The notes beneath the pieces were generated by a model. It searched no databases. It worked only from the letters and a program-made list of their open reading frames with translations, and was not told the DNA's origin. A stretch of DNA of 64,000 nucleotides, taken from Streptomyces sp. TBY4. GTDB taxonomy: Bacteria > Actinomycetota > Actinomycetes > Streptomycetales > Streptomycetaceae. Both the position numbers and the translations under genes were made by a program. Numbering within the stretch: the first letter of the stretch is position 1; each line of letters opens with the position of its first letter. Where the stretch lies: NCBI RefSeq assembly GCF_024213195.1, contig NZ_JANAVF010000016.1, forward strand, positions 1-64,000. Direction: 5' to 3'. Shown piece after piece: positions 1 through 9,331 of the stretch.

Positions 1-60
1 TCCTCGCGGCTCCACGCAGCCGATCACGCCAGGGCACGCTGAACAGACAACGTCACGTGA

Positions 61-423
61 TCATCGCCAGAGCCGAAAAACGTGAACGCTCACAGGTGCG
101 AAAGTCTCCCCGCGCTCCAGAGCGTCAGTGATGCTTCCCCTCTCGAAGAACGGCATGAGGATCTCAACCACATGCATGGGCTGGGGGTAGCCGAGAACGC
201 TGGCCACTGCACGCACGTCCACGATGTTGGGGTGTTTGATCATTTCCATGAGGCCGGGTTCGATTAGACCACCAACATCCTGAAATTCCGATATATCTAC
301 ACGTTTACCAACAAGCCAATTATTTAGGGTCGAATCCCACCATACGTGTACTTCATGGACTCCAGTTGGCATGCTGTAGAGACACTCGTAGTCCAGGACA
401 AGCCGTCTTCCGCGCTCGCTCAC
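61..423 (-). pseudogene. Ser/Thr protein kinase-like N-terminal fragment
   Basis: The 120-residue frame starts at a GTG (421-423) with GGAG upstream. From about residue 25 it resembles the N-lobe of a Hanks-type kinase: a WLVGKRVD stretch, then MIKHPNIVDVRAV, then VVEILMPFFERGSI, which reads like the hinge after the gatekeeper. The frame stops at 61-63, before any HRD or DFG motif, so the catalytic half is missing. A shifted frame stays open a little longer towards the window edge, which suggests a frameshift, but too little sequence is left to be sure. It begins 32 bp after the RNase-H-like gene on the same strand, so the two were probably co-transcribed. I infer a decayed gene or one interrupted near the edge. 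Confidence 0.5.
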
Positions 424-454
424 AGTCGCATTCTCCGTCGGTCGAAATCCAGGG

Positions 455-943
455 TCACCAGTTGTCGCCAGGGGTGGAGTCGACCAAGCCGGCGAGTGCA
501 GCGGCAAAAGCGTCCCCGCGGCCCGGGTTCCAGTACTTGGGTCGTGTGGCGGCACCGATCCGTTCCAGAGGGACGCTGTCAAGCGAGGCGGCCGTGACAC
601 CCACCAGCTTGCCGATCTTTTCGGTCGTCCATTCCTCACAGCGGATGCCGTCCTCGTGGCAAGCCAGTTGAGCGAGGGTAACCATGGCGGCGCGGTCAGC
701 GGCCTGCCGGTAGGCCCAGTTGTTGTACTTGCGGGTGGCGACGAGCACGACGAGGTCCGGAGCAAGGACGTGGATGTCCTGGTAGATGCGCCGGTAGGTG
801 TCTCCCGTGCGTTCGTAGCCGTTCAATCCGTCCGCCGGCCCGAGACGCTCTGGCGCTCCAGGCACCAGGCCGACTCCAGGGACCTGTTGGAGAGCGCCGT
901 AGTGGAGTGCGCCGGAGTTTACGGCTATGCCGAGGACTTTCAC
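455..943 (-). CDS. RuvC/RNase H-fold-like protein of unknown function
   Basis: This 162-aa protein begins KVLGIAVNSG, the acidic-strand style opening of an RNase H/RuvC fold with Asn where Asp is usual. It continues with a central LAPDLVVLVATRKYNNWAYR segment and a helical end carrying an EEWTTEKIGKLVG stretch. The start is a GTG with only a weak ribosome site. It lies directly upstream of the kinase-like fragment on the same strand. The resemblance is to small RNase-H-like proteins that occur next to protein kinases in Streptomyces; catalytic activity cannot be judged because the first acidic residue is replaced. The function is unknown. Confidence 0.55.
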   Translation of the reverse strand: MKVLGIAVNSGALHYGALQQVPGVGLVPGAPERLGPADGLNGYERTGDTYRRIYQDIHVLAPDLVVLVATRKYNNWAYRQAADRAAMVTLAQLACHEDGIRCEEWTTEKIGKLVGVTAASLDSVPLERIGAATRPKYWNPGRGDAFAAALAGLVDSTPGDNW

Positions 944-1695
944 GTACCACTACTTTCGGGCGGGACGACGTGGTCACGGGGAAGGTGCAATCGTGCCCGG
1001 GAATTGCTAGCGGTTCAACTACGTACGAGGTGAAGGCCAGGCCTGACCGCCCGCCTCCGCGTCGACGGGTGACCAAGCCGGACGCGAAGTTGCGGCGTCC
1101 ACGTAGACGGCTAGTAGGAGTAGGCGTCACACGGGTCCAGCCTATTCGTGGACAGCAAGCCCCTCTGCGGACATCAAGGACGGTCCGAACTGCGGAGATG
1201 CGCGGGACTTCCGGTGCGAAGCGTCGAAAGCCGAACCAGCCGCGTTCAGGACAGGCCTGGGCCCTCTCTGGCCACCGGCGACGACCAACAACGGCCCCTC
1301 GGATGCTGGTTGGGTTGGGAGTCCGCAGAAGGTCGCCTGGTGGGCTTGGGGCCTCATAACTTCCAGCGGTTGGAGGACACGTGGCCGTGCTCTTCACCGA
1401 TGCTAGCTTCCCGCATGTACGGACTGCACTCGCATCGGACACCTGGAGCCGCTTCCTCGGTACCTGGGCAGCACCTCACGTCTTCACGCACAACGATGGC
1501 GTGGGCAAGCCGAGGTACTTGACCCGCGTCTCCCGCCCACCCCTCCGTGTCGGAAGCGCCTCACCCTCGACGACCCGACATGCCAGTGCAATCGAGGACA
1601 CGACCCTGTTGTGTCCAGCGCTGACCGAGCTGACATCGTGAACCTACGACCACCCTTCGTTGGGACCGACTTCAGAGTCCGGCTACCAGGAGGGG
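944..1695. other. Intergenic stretch without a credible gene
   Basis: About 750 bp separate the RNase-H-like gene from the Mrr-like nuclease. Open frames exist in several phases because of GC bias, but none has a ribosome site together with a recognisable protein pattern. I see no clear hairpin terminator or mobile-element end. Confidence 0.5.
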
Positions 1696-2394
1696 CTACT
1701 CGTACGTCTCCTTCCGCAGGGCGCGGTGCCGCCGGTCGCCCTGGCCGGCGCCATTCACCGCGTTAAGAGACGGGAGCGCCGCACCGTTGTTCCACAGTCC
1801 AAGATGATCACGGTGGATGGCCACGACATCGTTCTGCAGGGCACAGCGTTCGGCAGGCCCGCTGAAGTACGTGGTGGTGACGAAGACGGCGACTTCGGCC
1901 TTGAAGTGCACTCGCGAGCCCAGTAGGTTGCGGACCTCTCCATTGGAGATCTTCCGCTTCGGGTTGTACCGCTTGCACTGGATCACCATCGTGCGGCCGT
2001 CGGGCAGCCGTCCGCTTACATCGGCGCCATCGTCGCCCGTGCGGCCGACGCGGCGGACATCCGTACAACCGTCCCGCCGACAGAGGTCAGCCACGAAGTC
2101 CTCGAACTGCGTGCCGTCCATCGCGTCGACCTCGGCGAGCGTCCGATGGCCCGCCCTGATGGATTCCTCGCGGCGCCACCGCCGGTCGTTGCCTCGGACC
2201 AGGCGGTGCGTCGTCCACAGCCACCAGCCGCCGCCGACCGCGCCAAGGACCAACACTCCCACTGCATAGGGCCAGATCGTCGACCAGAACGTCAGCAGCA
2301 CCGCCAATGCGGCTATGCCGCTCCAAACACCTGCTTTGAGCCGGGCCTCCCGACGCTTCCGTGGTGCCGACCGAGGCTTCTTGCGTGCTGCCAC
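1696..2394 (-). CDS. Membrane-anchored Mrr-type restriction endonuclease
   Basis: The 232-aa protein starts at a GTG preceded by a strong GAGGAGGAA site. It has a basic N-terminus (residues 1-20), two hydrophobic helices (about 22-60), then an Mrr_cat/PD-(D/E)XK domain. MDGTQFEDFVADL opens that domain, GDDGADVSG supplies the Asp, and the MVIQCKRYN strand supplies the Q-x-K signature; VAVFVTTTYFSGPA and a final His-rich segment follow. The length fits membrane-tethered Mrr-like proteins, which cut modified or foreign DNA or are of unknown specificity. It stands alone and no methyltransferase is adjacent. Position beside the helicase and Hachiman-like genes supports a defence role, by inference. 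Confidence 0.8.
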   Translation of the reverse strand: MAARKKPRSAPRKRREARLKAGVWSGIAALAVLLTFWSTIWPYAVGVLVLGAVGGGWWLWTTHRLVRGNDRRWRREESIRAGHRTLAEVDAMDGTQFEDFVADLCRRDGCTDVRRVGRTGDDGADVSGRLPDGRTMVIQCKRYNPKRKISNGEVRNLLGSRVHFKAEVAVFVTTTYFSGPAERCALQNDVVAIHRDHLGLWNNGAALPSLNAVNGAGQGDRRHRALRKETYE

Positions 2395-2439
2395 CCAGTT
2401 CCTCCTCGTCTCCGAGCAGCAGTCTGGGCAAGACGACGC

Positions 2440-2655
2440 GTGTCAGTAAGGGCACCCGTCGGCCATGGCTCGTTCCCTGCGGCCTCCCACGAAGCAGCCG
2501 CGGCCAGCAAGGCGGCCACGAGGGAGACGGTTGCCAGCGCGGTGAACAGGTGTGTGCGGCCGCCGAGTGCGCCCGTCAGGGCGGCTCCGGCCCAAGGGGC
2601 GAGGGCTAACCCGATGTGCGCTGGCGCGCTGAGGGCGATCTCCTCCTCCTTCGAG
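2440..2655 (-). pseudogene. Remnant of an MFS transporter C-terminus
   Basis: Read leftward, this stretch encodes APAHIGLALAPWAGAALTG, then a GGRTHLFTALATVSLVAALL helix, and ends SWEAAG. That matches the last two helices of a DHA1-type major facilitator transporter. No start or upstream body remains, so this is a fragment only. Just to its right a short plus-strand frame reads EIAKTGWVLSGLTLRDAFSG, which I cannot identify. The segment shows that older genes at this site were removed. Confidence 0.35.
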
Positions 2656-2858
2656 CGAGATCGCCAAGACCGGCTGGGTGCTCTCCGGCCTCACCCTCCG
2701 CGACGCGTTCAGCGGGGCCACTCGCGACCTGAACGTCACCGCCGCCCGGCGGTGGGTGCCTGCATCGTCATGTGCCTGTATACGCCCTGTGTGCGCCCCT
2801 CTTGCAGCACGTAACTTGCGACGTCGGTCTGACCCGTGGAAGCCGTAGGGGGAACAGG

Positions 2859-4217
2859 TTGAAGCCAGCCGCTGACGTACTCAAGGATCTCGTCCAGCCG
2901 TCGAACATCTCGATCCACTCCAGTTCGGCCTTGGTCGGCAGCGTCGACGACGCCGCAGCCGAGGATGACAAGGCGCGCGAGCAGAAGGAACTCGACCAGC
3001 TCCGGCGAAAGCCCGAACTCAGGCCCATCCCCGCGAAGGAGCTGGACCGGACCGTCCAGCTGACGCCCTGGGATGTGCTACACACCCTCGGCCAAGGCAT
3101 CGCCCTCTCACGGCGGGGCGCCAGCCGTGGACTCGCTGAGCACTGGGGTTCCCTGAAATACAGCCAGGCTCTGGCCGGCAGCATCAACTCGTTCATGACG
3201 CTCTCCGCGGAGGGCCGGGAAACGGCCGACTACTACAAGGCGATCCAGTCCGGGGAACTCGGAACCGGCTTCGCCCTGACCCTTGCCCGGCAGCTCCTGA
3301 GCCGCCGCTACCCGGACCACTCGGTCTCGATCGTCCCCGCGGACACTGCACTGCGGGCCGGCTGGGCCTTAACCAGTCGCGACGCGGGCCATCGATCTGG
3401 CTACCGCTACCGGCCACAGTTCTTCGCCGAGATATGGAAGCCCGGAGAGGCGCCGAGGGTCCTTCCGATCGCCTGCAAGGGCAACCACAGCAACGCCGCC
3501 GCCTCTCACATCCAGCTCGCGTCCGCTTCTGCGCACGTCGAGGCGGTCCACATCGGCCCGTGGAACGAGACACCGGCCCTCGTGTTCAGTACGGAACTCC
3601 CCACCGAAGGCGTGCTCACGGTGCACGCCTTGCAGGCCCGCGGAACTGGTGGCCGACTGACCGGCTCGATGGATGCCCCCGGCACCCGTCTTGACCACCG
3701 TCTTGAGGACGCGAACATCTTCCCGGGCATCCAACCGCCGGCCGAGGGCGAGCGGAAACCGGAGTCGCAGCTCGGCTTCCACGTACAGCCGGAGCACTAT
3801 GCCTGGTTCCGGCAGGTCCTCGCCCGAACCGCGGCGGCCGGACTGACGGCCTTCGCTGGCGACGGCGCCGCTACGGCCCAGTACCTGACCAAACGGCAGG
3901 GCCAGCGCCACTTCACCGACCCCACCCACGCCGCCACCGACAGCGTCCAGGACGCGAACCAACGGCTCCTCGACATCGACTTCGTTGGCACCGACCACGT
4001 GTTCCGCCTCAACAGGACCCGGGTCGAGGCCTTCTCCGGGGTCGCGAACGACCTCTTCCGCCACCTCGCGAAAGGCCGTGTCGAGCAGTACCGCACGGAA
4101 ATCCACGCCCAGCGGAAGAGCTGGCCCCTCCTAGCCTGGGATTCGGAGTGGGACGGCCCCGTATCCGTCCACCAGGACGGCTCTGTGCTCGCCATGCGGG
4201 TGTTGCCGCAGGCCTGA
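2859..4217 (+). CDS. Conserved actinobacterial protein of unknown function (452 aa)
   Basis: I place the start at a TTG (2859) five bases after AGGGGGAA, because the longer frame from 2772 lacks a ribosome site and conserved-looking sequence. The protein begins LKPAADVLKDLVQP and is soluble, with no membrane segment. The middle holds a strand-rich domain (IACKGNHSNAAASHIQLASAS, HIGPWNETPALVFS) that might be a nuclease or ligand-binding fold; no catalytic motif can be named. Codon 171 is TTA, rare in Streptomyces. A strong hairpin follows the stop. Its place between the Mrr-like gene and the helicase operon suggests a defence role, but that is guilt by association. Confidence 0.7.
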   Translation: MKPAADVLKDLVQPSNISIHSSSALVGSVDDAAAEDDKAREQKELDQLRRKPELRPIPAKELDRTVQLTPWDVLHTLGQGIALSRRGASRGLAEHWGSLKYSQALAGSINSFMTLSAEGRETADYYKAIQSGELGTGFALTLARQLLSRRYPDHSVSIVPADTALRAGWALTSRDAGHRSGYRYRPQFFAEIWKPGEAPRVLPIACKGNHSNAAASHIQLASASAHVEAVHIGPWNETPALVFSTELPTEGVLTVHALQARGTGGRLTGSMDAPGTRLDHRLEDANIFPGIQPPAEGERKPESQLGFHVQPEHYAWFRQVLARTAAAGLTAFAGDGAATAQYLTKRQGQRHFTDPTHAATDSVQDANQRLLDIDFVGTDHVFRLNRTRVEAFSGVANDLFRHLAKGRVEQYRTEIHAQRKSWPLLAWDSEWDGPVSVHQDGSVLAMRVLPQA

Positions 4218-4230
4218 GGGCCGCAGGGCC

Positions 4231-4262
4231 GGTGTCGCTCCTGGACTCAGGGGAGCGACACC
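4231..4262 (+). terminator. Rho-independent-type hairpin after the 452-aa gene
   Basis: An 11-bp perfect stem (GGTGTCGCTCC at 4231-4241 with its complement at 4252-4262) encloses a 10-nt loop, 14 bp after the stop codon. There is no T-run, which is common for Streptomyces terminators. The rest of 4263-4675 shows no gene and is the leader of the helicase operon. Confidence 0.6.
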
Positions 4263-4675
4263 AAGGGCGCGGGATGCCACCGACGGCGTTTCGCGTTCTG
4301 CTGCCAGCCCTCGACTGCTCAGAGTGCCGCCCGCCCCTTGGCAGGGGCCCAGAAGGCCCTACTCCCGTCAACCGAGCAGCCTTACACCCCGGCATCCCCA
4401 CCCATGCGCCCCTCTCGATGGACTGCACCATCGGGGCTCCCTGGAACTCGCTCGCGCAACCGGTTCTCCTGAGCTCCCGGCTTGATTGACCCCATGGATA
4501 CCAAGAACGTCGGGGCACGGGTACCTGGGGTCGACGGATCTCCACGAGGTACTCGCAGGGATCAAGGTGATTCAGCCCACATGAAGCTCATATTCCGCCA
4601 TTTCCCAGAGACAGGTTGCCCCTGCTACTGCTCATCCCGATCCTGGAACGTTCGCCACCAGCCGGGAGGAGAAAA

Positions 4676-7600
4676 GTGAACGTACCGCGACGTCACGCGA
4701 AGAACCCCGACGTCATCGGCCAGACTGCCAGTCTGATCGGCTTCCTCAAGGAGGTCGTTCAGAGCAGCAACCAACGACTTCGTGATGACCGCCGCTCAAG
4801 GGAGCGGTTATGGCTGGTCGCCATGCCCCCCTCGGTACGACGCCCGTCCGACCGACTCGACGGGCTGCTGTTCACGCTTGACCACGTTCCGCAGACATCG
4901 CCGCCCCCACTCCCGGCTCTGCTGGACGGATGGGTCTCCACGGAACGCTGCCAGGACGCGGACGGCGGTGACCCTCCGCTCGAAGCTGAGGGACCGGGGC
5001 AGGAACTGGTGCGAGCTGCGGACGGCAGCCAGTCCTGGGAACAGGCGGCGGAGCAGACCGTCCGCCGAGAGGATTCCGACGAGGTACTCCGAGCCTACGG
5101 TCCCTGGCTGACGCGCTGGCGGAAGTGGGCGGAGAGGGAGCGCGCGGAACGAGCCCTTCGGGAGCTGTACAACCAGGTCTACAGCTGGCACCAGAAGCTG
5201 ACCCAGCAGGATGATCAGCTAGAACTCGTGCTCGCCACAGGGCTCTTGACTTGGAGCGATCCACGCGGTGACGCCATCCATCGTCACCTGCTCACCCACC
5301 GCGTGGAGACCTTGGTAGACCGAAAGACCGCCAAACTCACCGTGCGGCTCATGGCTGAGGGGGCCGTGCGGCTGGAGGATCAATCATTCCTCGACACCGA
5401 TGACGGCTGGGCGCCCGAACGCTCCGCCGCGCTCACCGAAGAGATCGCGGCCCAGTCGCTGCACCTGCTTGGTTCGGAGGCCTTGGAGCAGTTGGCCCAG
5501 TGGCAGGAGCGGGTGCTGCAACGGCCTGTGTCCTTCAGCGCCGAGTGGCAGCCGCCCCGCGAGCCCGAGGCAGGCGCGCGTCTTACGTACGCTCCCGCCC
5601 TGGTACTGCGTCCACGGGACCGCAATGCTCTGCTGGGCTTCTACGACCGGATCGCAGACAGCGTGTCCTCCGAGGCACACGCACCTCTGGGTCTCGCCCA
5701 GCTGGTGCTGCCGCTGAACTCCGAGGAGCGCGTGAACTGGGACGGTCGAGGGATTCCACCCCTGTTCGGGGACGACCCGCTCTTCCCAGGAAAGACCAAC
5801 GAACGTCAACGCAGTGTCCTGCGGCGGCTGGAGCACGACACGGGCGTGGTGGTCCAAGGCCCACCTGGCACCGGAAAGACCCACACGATCGCCAACCTGG
5901 TCTCCGCGCTGCTGGCGCAGGGGCAGAGGGTCTTGGTGACCAGCGCCCGCGACCAGGCCCTGACGGTCCTGCGGGACAAACTTCCTCCTGCTGTACGGGA
6001 CCTGTGCGTTCTCCTGCTGAGCTCGGCACGGCAGGACGGGGCGGATGAGCTGGAACGCACGGTCAACGCTCTCACCGATCAGGTCGCCGCGAGTGATCCC
6101 GAGCAACTGCAGGACGAGATCCATCGGCTCTCCACCCGCCGGGAGGAGGTACGGGGAAGGATCAGCGCGCTCACCGAGCGGGTGATCGCGCTGCGGGAGG
6201 CCGAGGTCTACCGGCACCCGGAGATCGCACCGGGATACGCCGGCACTCTCGCCGCAATTGTGCAGCGTGTGCAAGAAAACGCCGGACACTCCTGGATCGG
6301 TCTTGTGCCGGCTGACGGCCCGACCCCGTCTGTCCCGCCGCTGTCCCCCGCGCAAGCGGTGGAACTGCTGAGCCTGCTGCGCGACGGTGCGGCTGAGCCG
6401 CGCGCCGGTGGCACTCTGCCAGACCCCGACGGCCTCCCCTCCCCCGAAGCCTTGGCCCAGGCACTCTCAGCCAGCCGCGTCACCGATGAGGGCCTATCCT
6501 CCGGAGCGGTCCGCATCCGCGGCGATCTTGCCAGGCTCGACAGCTCTGTCACCGATGAGCTGACCTCTCTCGTGGATTCCTGCCGTACGGCTCTGCACTA
6601 CCTGGGTCTGTCTCCGCAGGCCACACAATGGGATGAGGACAAGTGGGCCACCAAGGCCCTCACCGACCGACTCTCCCGTGAGAACCTCGCCCTTTGGCGT
6701 CGCGTGTCCGGACTTGCCGATCAACTCGTCGCGATCTCCGAGCGGCTGAACGAACAGGGGATGACGCGCGTCACCGTGCCCGGGCAGCTCTCCACGGAAC
6801 AAGGGGATGCGATGCTCACGGCGGGTTCTGCGCTGCGCGAGCACCTCGTCTCGGGCGGCAAGCTGCGAGTCCGCGGCAGCTTCCGTGCCTCGCGGGCGCA
6901 GAAGGCCGCGCAGGACCTCCTCGACACGTGCACCGTGAACGGTCACTCACCCGAAACGCTGGAGGATCTCGACGCCGCCCTTACTCACCTCCGCGCCCGC
7001 TCCGCCGTTGCCACGCTTGCGGAGCGGTGGGGTCAAGTGCAGGTGCCCGTATCCGAAGGGCCGCTGGAAGTTCGGCTGGCGTCGCTGACGGAGGCATACG
7101 CACGCCTGGAACATGTCGACACGTTCGGCGCCGGCCGCGAGCGCATCGACCAGTTGCTCGTGCATCACGGGATGCACATCGCCCTCACTTCCAGGTCTGC
7201 ATGGCAGGGCTTCGCCGACGCCCTCACTGCGGTCTCCGGCCGACGAGCGGCGGACGAGGCTACGGCCCAGTTGCTTGCTTGGGAGGAGCAACTGCGCGCA
7301 CCGGTGGACGGCTCCCACCCCACCACCGAGGCTGTGGCCGCCGCCCAAGCCGTTCTAGAGGAGGACGTCGACCGATACGCCAAGGAACTTGAGGCGCTGC
7401 GGGAGGCTCATCGGCGTGAACACCGCCGGCGTCGATGCACCGTGCTACTCGAAAGCGTCCGCCGGGCCCACCCGCTGCTCGCCGACCAGCTGACGCATGA
7501 CCCTGGTGACCGGGCATGGGAAGCTCGCCTGGACTCTCTGGCGGAGGCGTGGGCCTGGGCCGTGGCCTCGGCCTTCGTCCACCGTCAGCGCACACCGGGA

Positions 7601-9331
7601 CGCGAACGTCAGATCGAAGGCGAACTGGCTCAGTGTGAACGTCATCTGGAGGACATCACCGGTGAACTCGCTGCCACCTGGGGAAGGTGGCACTGTCTGC
7701 ACCGCATGACGCAAGAGCAGCGGTCAGCGCTCCAGGCCTACCGCAACCACATGTCCTCGTACGGCAAGGGCAAAGGGCGCGGTGCGGGCCGCTACCGTGC
7801 CGCGGCGTACGACGCCATGAAGACGGCGCAGGAAGCGGTTCCCGCGTGGGTCATGCCCATCTCCCAGGTCGCCGAGATGGTGCAACCGAGGCGGGACGCG
7901 TTCGACGTCGTCATCGTCGACGAGGCCAGTCAGGCAGGCATGGATGCCCTGTTCCTGCTGTGGCTGGCGCCCCGCGTCATCGTCGTGGGGGACGACAAGC
8001 AGTGCGCGCCCCCGCTCAGTGGCATGGGCCGACACCAGGCGATCCATGACCGGCTCGTCTCGCACCTGCCGGACATGCCGCCGAGGCTGCGCACGCTGTA
8101 CGGACCTTCCACCAACCTCTACCAGCTCCTGTCCACCTTCTTCCCGAAGGTGATCCGGTTGGAGGAGCACTTCCGTTGCATGCCGGAGATCATCGGCTGG
8201 TCTTCGCAGACCTTCTACAACAACAAGCTGCAGCCTCTGCGCCAGTACGGCGGTGAGCGCCTCGACCCCCTCGTGACCCACTTCGTCGAAGGGGCTGTCA
8301 CACAGGGGCGCGACAGCAGGATTCGCAACCCGCAGGAGGCCGAGGCCATCGTCGACTGCCTGGCCAGGCTCGTAGCGGACCCTGACTACCGCGACCGGAC
8401 TATGGGCGTCATCACCCTTCAGGGGTCGATCGGCCAGGTCAAGCTCCTGGAAAAGCTCATCCAGGAACGAATCCCGGCGCCAATGCTTGAGCGCCACCAG
8501 ATCCGTGTGGGCAGCCCCGCCTCGTTCCAGGGAGACGAACGGCACGTCATCCTGCTCTCGATGGTCGTCACCGATCCGCCGCGTATCACTGGAGGCGCCC
8601 GCAGCGAACGGCAGGCATACAACGTCGCCGCCTCCCGGGCACAGGACCAGATGTGGCTCTTCTACTCGGTACCGCCGGACCGATTGAAGAGGGAGGACAT
8701 GCGACTCAATCTCCTGTCCTATATGGAGAACCCGCCGTCCGCACTTGCCGGCTCCGAAGACATCGGAGAGGTAGCGGGCGATGTGCCGCAGAAGCCCTTC
8801 GAGTCGCTCTTCGAGCAGCAGGTCTACCTGCGCCTGAAGGCCCAGGGCTATCACGTCGTCCCGCAGTATCCGGCAGGGAACAAGCGCCTCGACCTCGTCG
8901 TCGTAGGGGCACGTGGGCGCCTGGCCGTGGAGTGCGACGGCGACCGGTATCACTCGACACCCGAGCAGATCCGGCATGACCAACGGCGCGACCGTGAACT
9001 CCAACGCGTCGGCTGGACGTTCTGGCGGATTCGCGAGAGCGAGTTCCGATTCGACCCCGAGGAGGCGTTGTCCGGCCTGTGGGATGAGCTCGAACGACTT
9101 GGCATCCATCCGGCCACATTCGACGGAACCAGTGACCGGACCCGTTCGTCCGCCACACCCACCAGCGTGCAGTGGACCCCCTTCGACCTCTCCTCCGACG
9201 AGGGCCTGGCCGACGACACGGCGGAGGCACCCGAGGACCCGGGCACGGATGATCTGGCCAACACGCTCCGCAAGGCAGAAGACAACGAAGTAGACGACGA
9301 AACCGACGACAGCACGGAAGGCTCGGCATGA
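4676..9331 (+). CDS. SF1 (AAA_11/AAA_12) helicase fused to a C-terminal REase_MTES_1575/Vsr-like nuclease
   Basis: The start is a GTG six bases after GGGAGGA. The 1,551-aa protein has an N-terminal region of unknown type and Walker A GPPGTGKT at 395-402. A long helical, coiled-coil-rich insertion (about 480-1040) follows, then Walker B VDEAS around 1081-1085, a GDDKQ motif III, and motifs V (SFQGDERHVILLS) and VI (YNVAASRAQDQ). From about 1375 a PD-(D/E)XK nuclease follows: RLDLVV, then ECDGDRYH (acidic residues at 1419, 1421 and 1423), then GWTFWRIRESEF, the signature of REase_MTES_1575. Such helicase-nuclease fusions are typical of DNA-degrading defence proteins. Codon 45 is TTA. The stop overlaps the next gene's start (ATGA), so the two are translationally coupled. 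Confidence 0.9.
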   Translation: MNVPRRHAKNPDVIGQTASLIGFLKEVVQSSNQRLRDDRRSRERLWLVAMPPSVRRPSDRLDGLLFTLDHVPQTSPPPLPALLDGWVSTERCQDADGGDPPLEAEGPGQELVRAADGSQSWEQAAEQTVRREDSDEVLRAYGPWLTRWRKWAERERAERALRELYNQVYSWHQKLTQQDDQLELVLATGLLTWSDPRGDAIHRHLLTHRVETLVDRKTAKLTVRLMAEGAVRLEDQSFLDTDDGWAPERSAALTEEIAAQSLHLLGSEALEQLAQWQERVLQRPVSFSAEWQPPREPEAGARLTYAPALVLRPRDRNALLGFYDRIADSVSSEAHAPLGLAQLVLPLNSEERVNWDGRGIPPLFGDDPLFPGKTNERQRSVLRRLEHDTGVVVQGPPGTGKTHTIANLVSALLAQGQRVLVTSARDQALTVLRDKLPPAVRDLCVLLLSSARQDGADELERTVNALTDQVAASDPEQLQDEIHRLSTRREEVRGRISALTERVIALREAEVYRHPEIAPGYAGTLAAIVQRVQENAGHSWIGLVPADGPTPSVPPLSPAQAVELLSLLRDGAAEPRAGGTLPDPDGLPSPEALAQALSASRVTDEGLSSGAVRIRGDLARLDSSVTDELTSLVDSCRTALHYLGLSPQATQWDEDKWATKALTDRLSRENLALWRRVSGLADQLVAISERLNEQGMTRVTVPGQLSTEQGDAMLTAGSALREHLVSGGKLRVRGSFRASRAQKAAQDLLDTCTVNGHSPETLEDLDAALTHLRARSAVATLAERWGQVQVPVSEGPLEVRLASLTEAYARLEHVDTFGAGRERIDQLLVHHGMHIALTSRSAWQGFADALTAVSGRRAADEATAQLLAWEEQLRAPVDGSHPTTEAVAAAQAVLEEDVDRYAKELEALREAHRREHRRRRCTVLLESVRRAHPLLADQLTHDPGDRAWEARLDSLAEAWAWAVASAFVHRQRTPGRERQIEGELAQCERHLEDITGELAATWGRWHCLHRMTQEQRSALQAYRNHMSSYGKGKGRGAGRYRAAAYDAMKTAQEAVPAWVMPISQVAEMVQPRRDAFDVVIVDEASQAGMDALFLLWLAPRVIVVGDDKQCAPPLSGMGRHQAIHDRLVSHLPDMPPRLRTLYGPSTNLYQLLSTFFPKVIRLEEHFRCMPEIIGWSSQTFYNNKLQPLRQYGGERLDPLVTHFVEGAVTQGRDSRIRNPQEAEAIVDCLARLVADPDYRDRTMGVITLQGSIGQVKLLEKLIQERIPAPMLERHQIRVGSPASFQGDERHVILLSMVVTDPPRITGGARSERQAYNVAASRAQDQMWLFYSVPPDRLKREDMRLNLLSYMENPPSALAGSEDIGEVAGDVPQKPFESLFEQQVYLRLKAQGYHVVPQYPAGNKRLDLVVVGARGRLAVECDGDRYHSTPEQIRHDQRRDRELQRVGWTFWRIRESEFRFDPEEALSGLWDELERLGIHPATFDGTSDRTRSSATPTSVQWTPFDLSSDEGLADDTAEAPEDPGTDDLANTLRKAEDNEVDDETDDSTEGSA

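Noticed and set aside
696..1442. Long minus-strand open frame over 700-1440
   Set aside because: It overlaps the RNase-H-like gene out of frame, is Arg/Pro-rich and has no family pattern.
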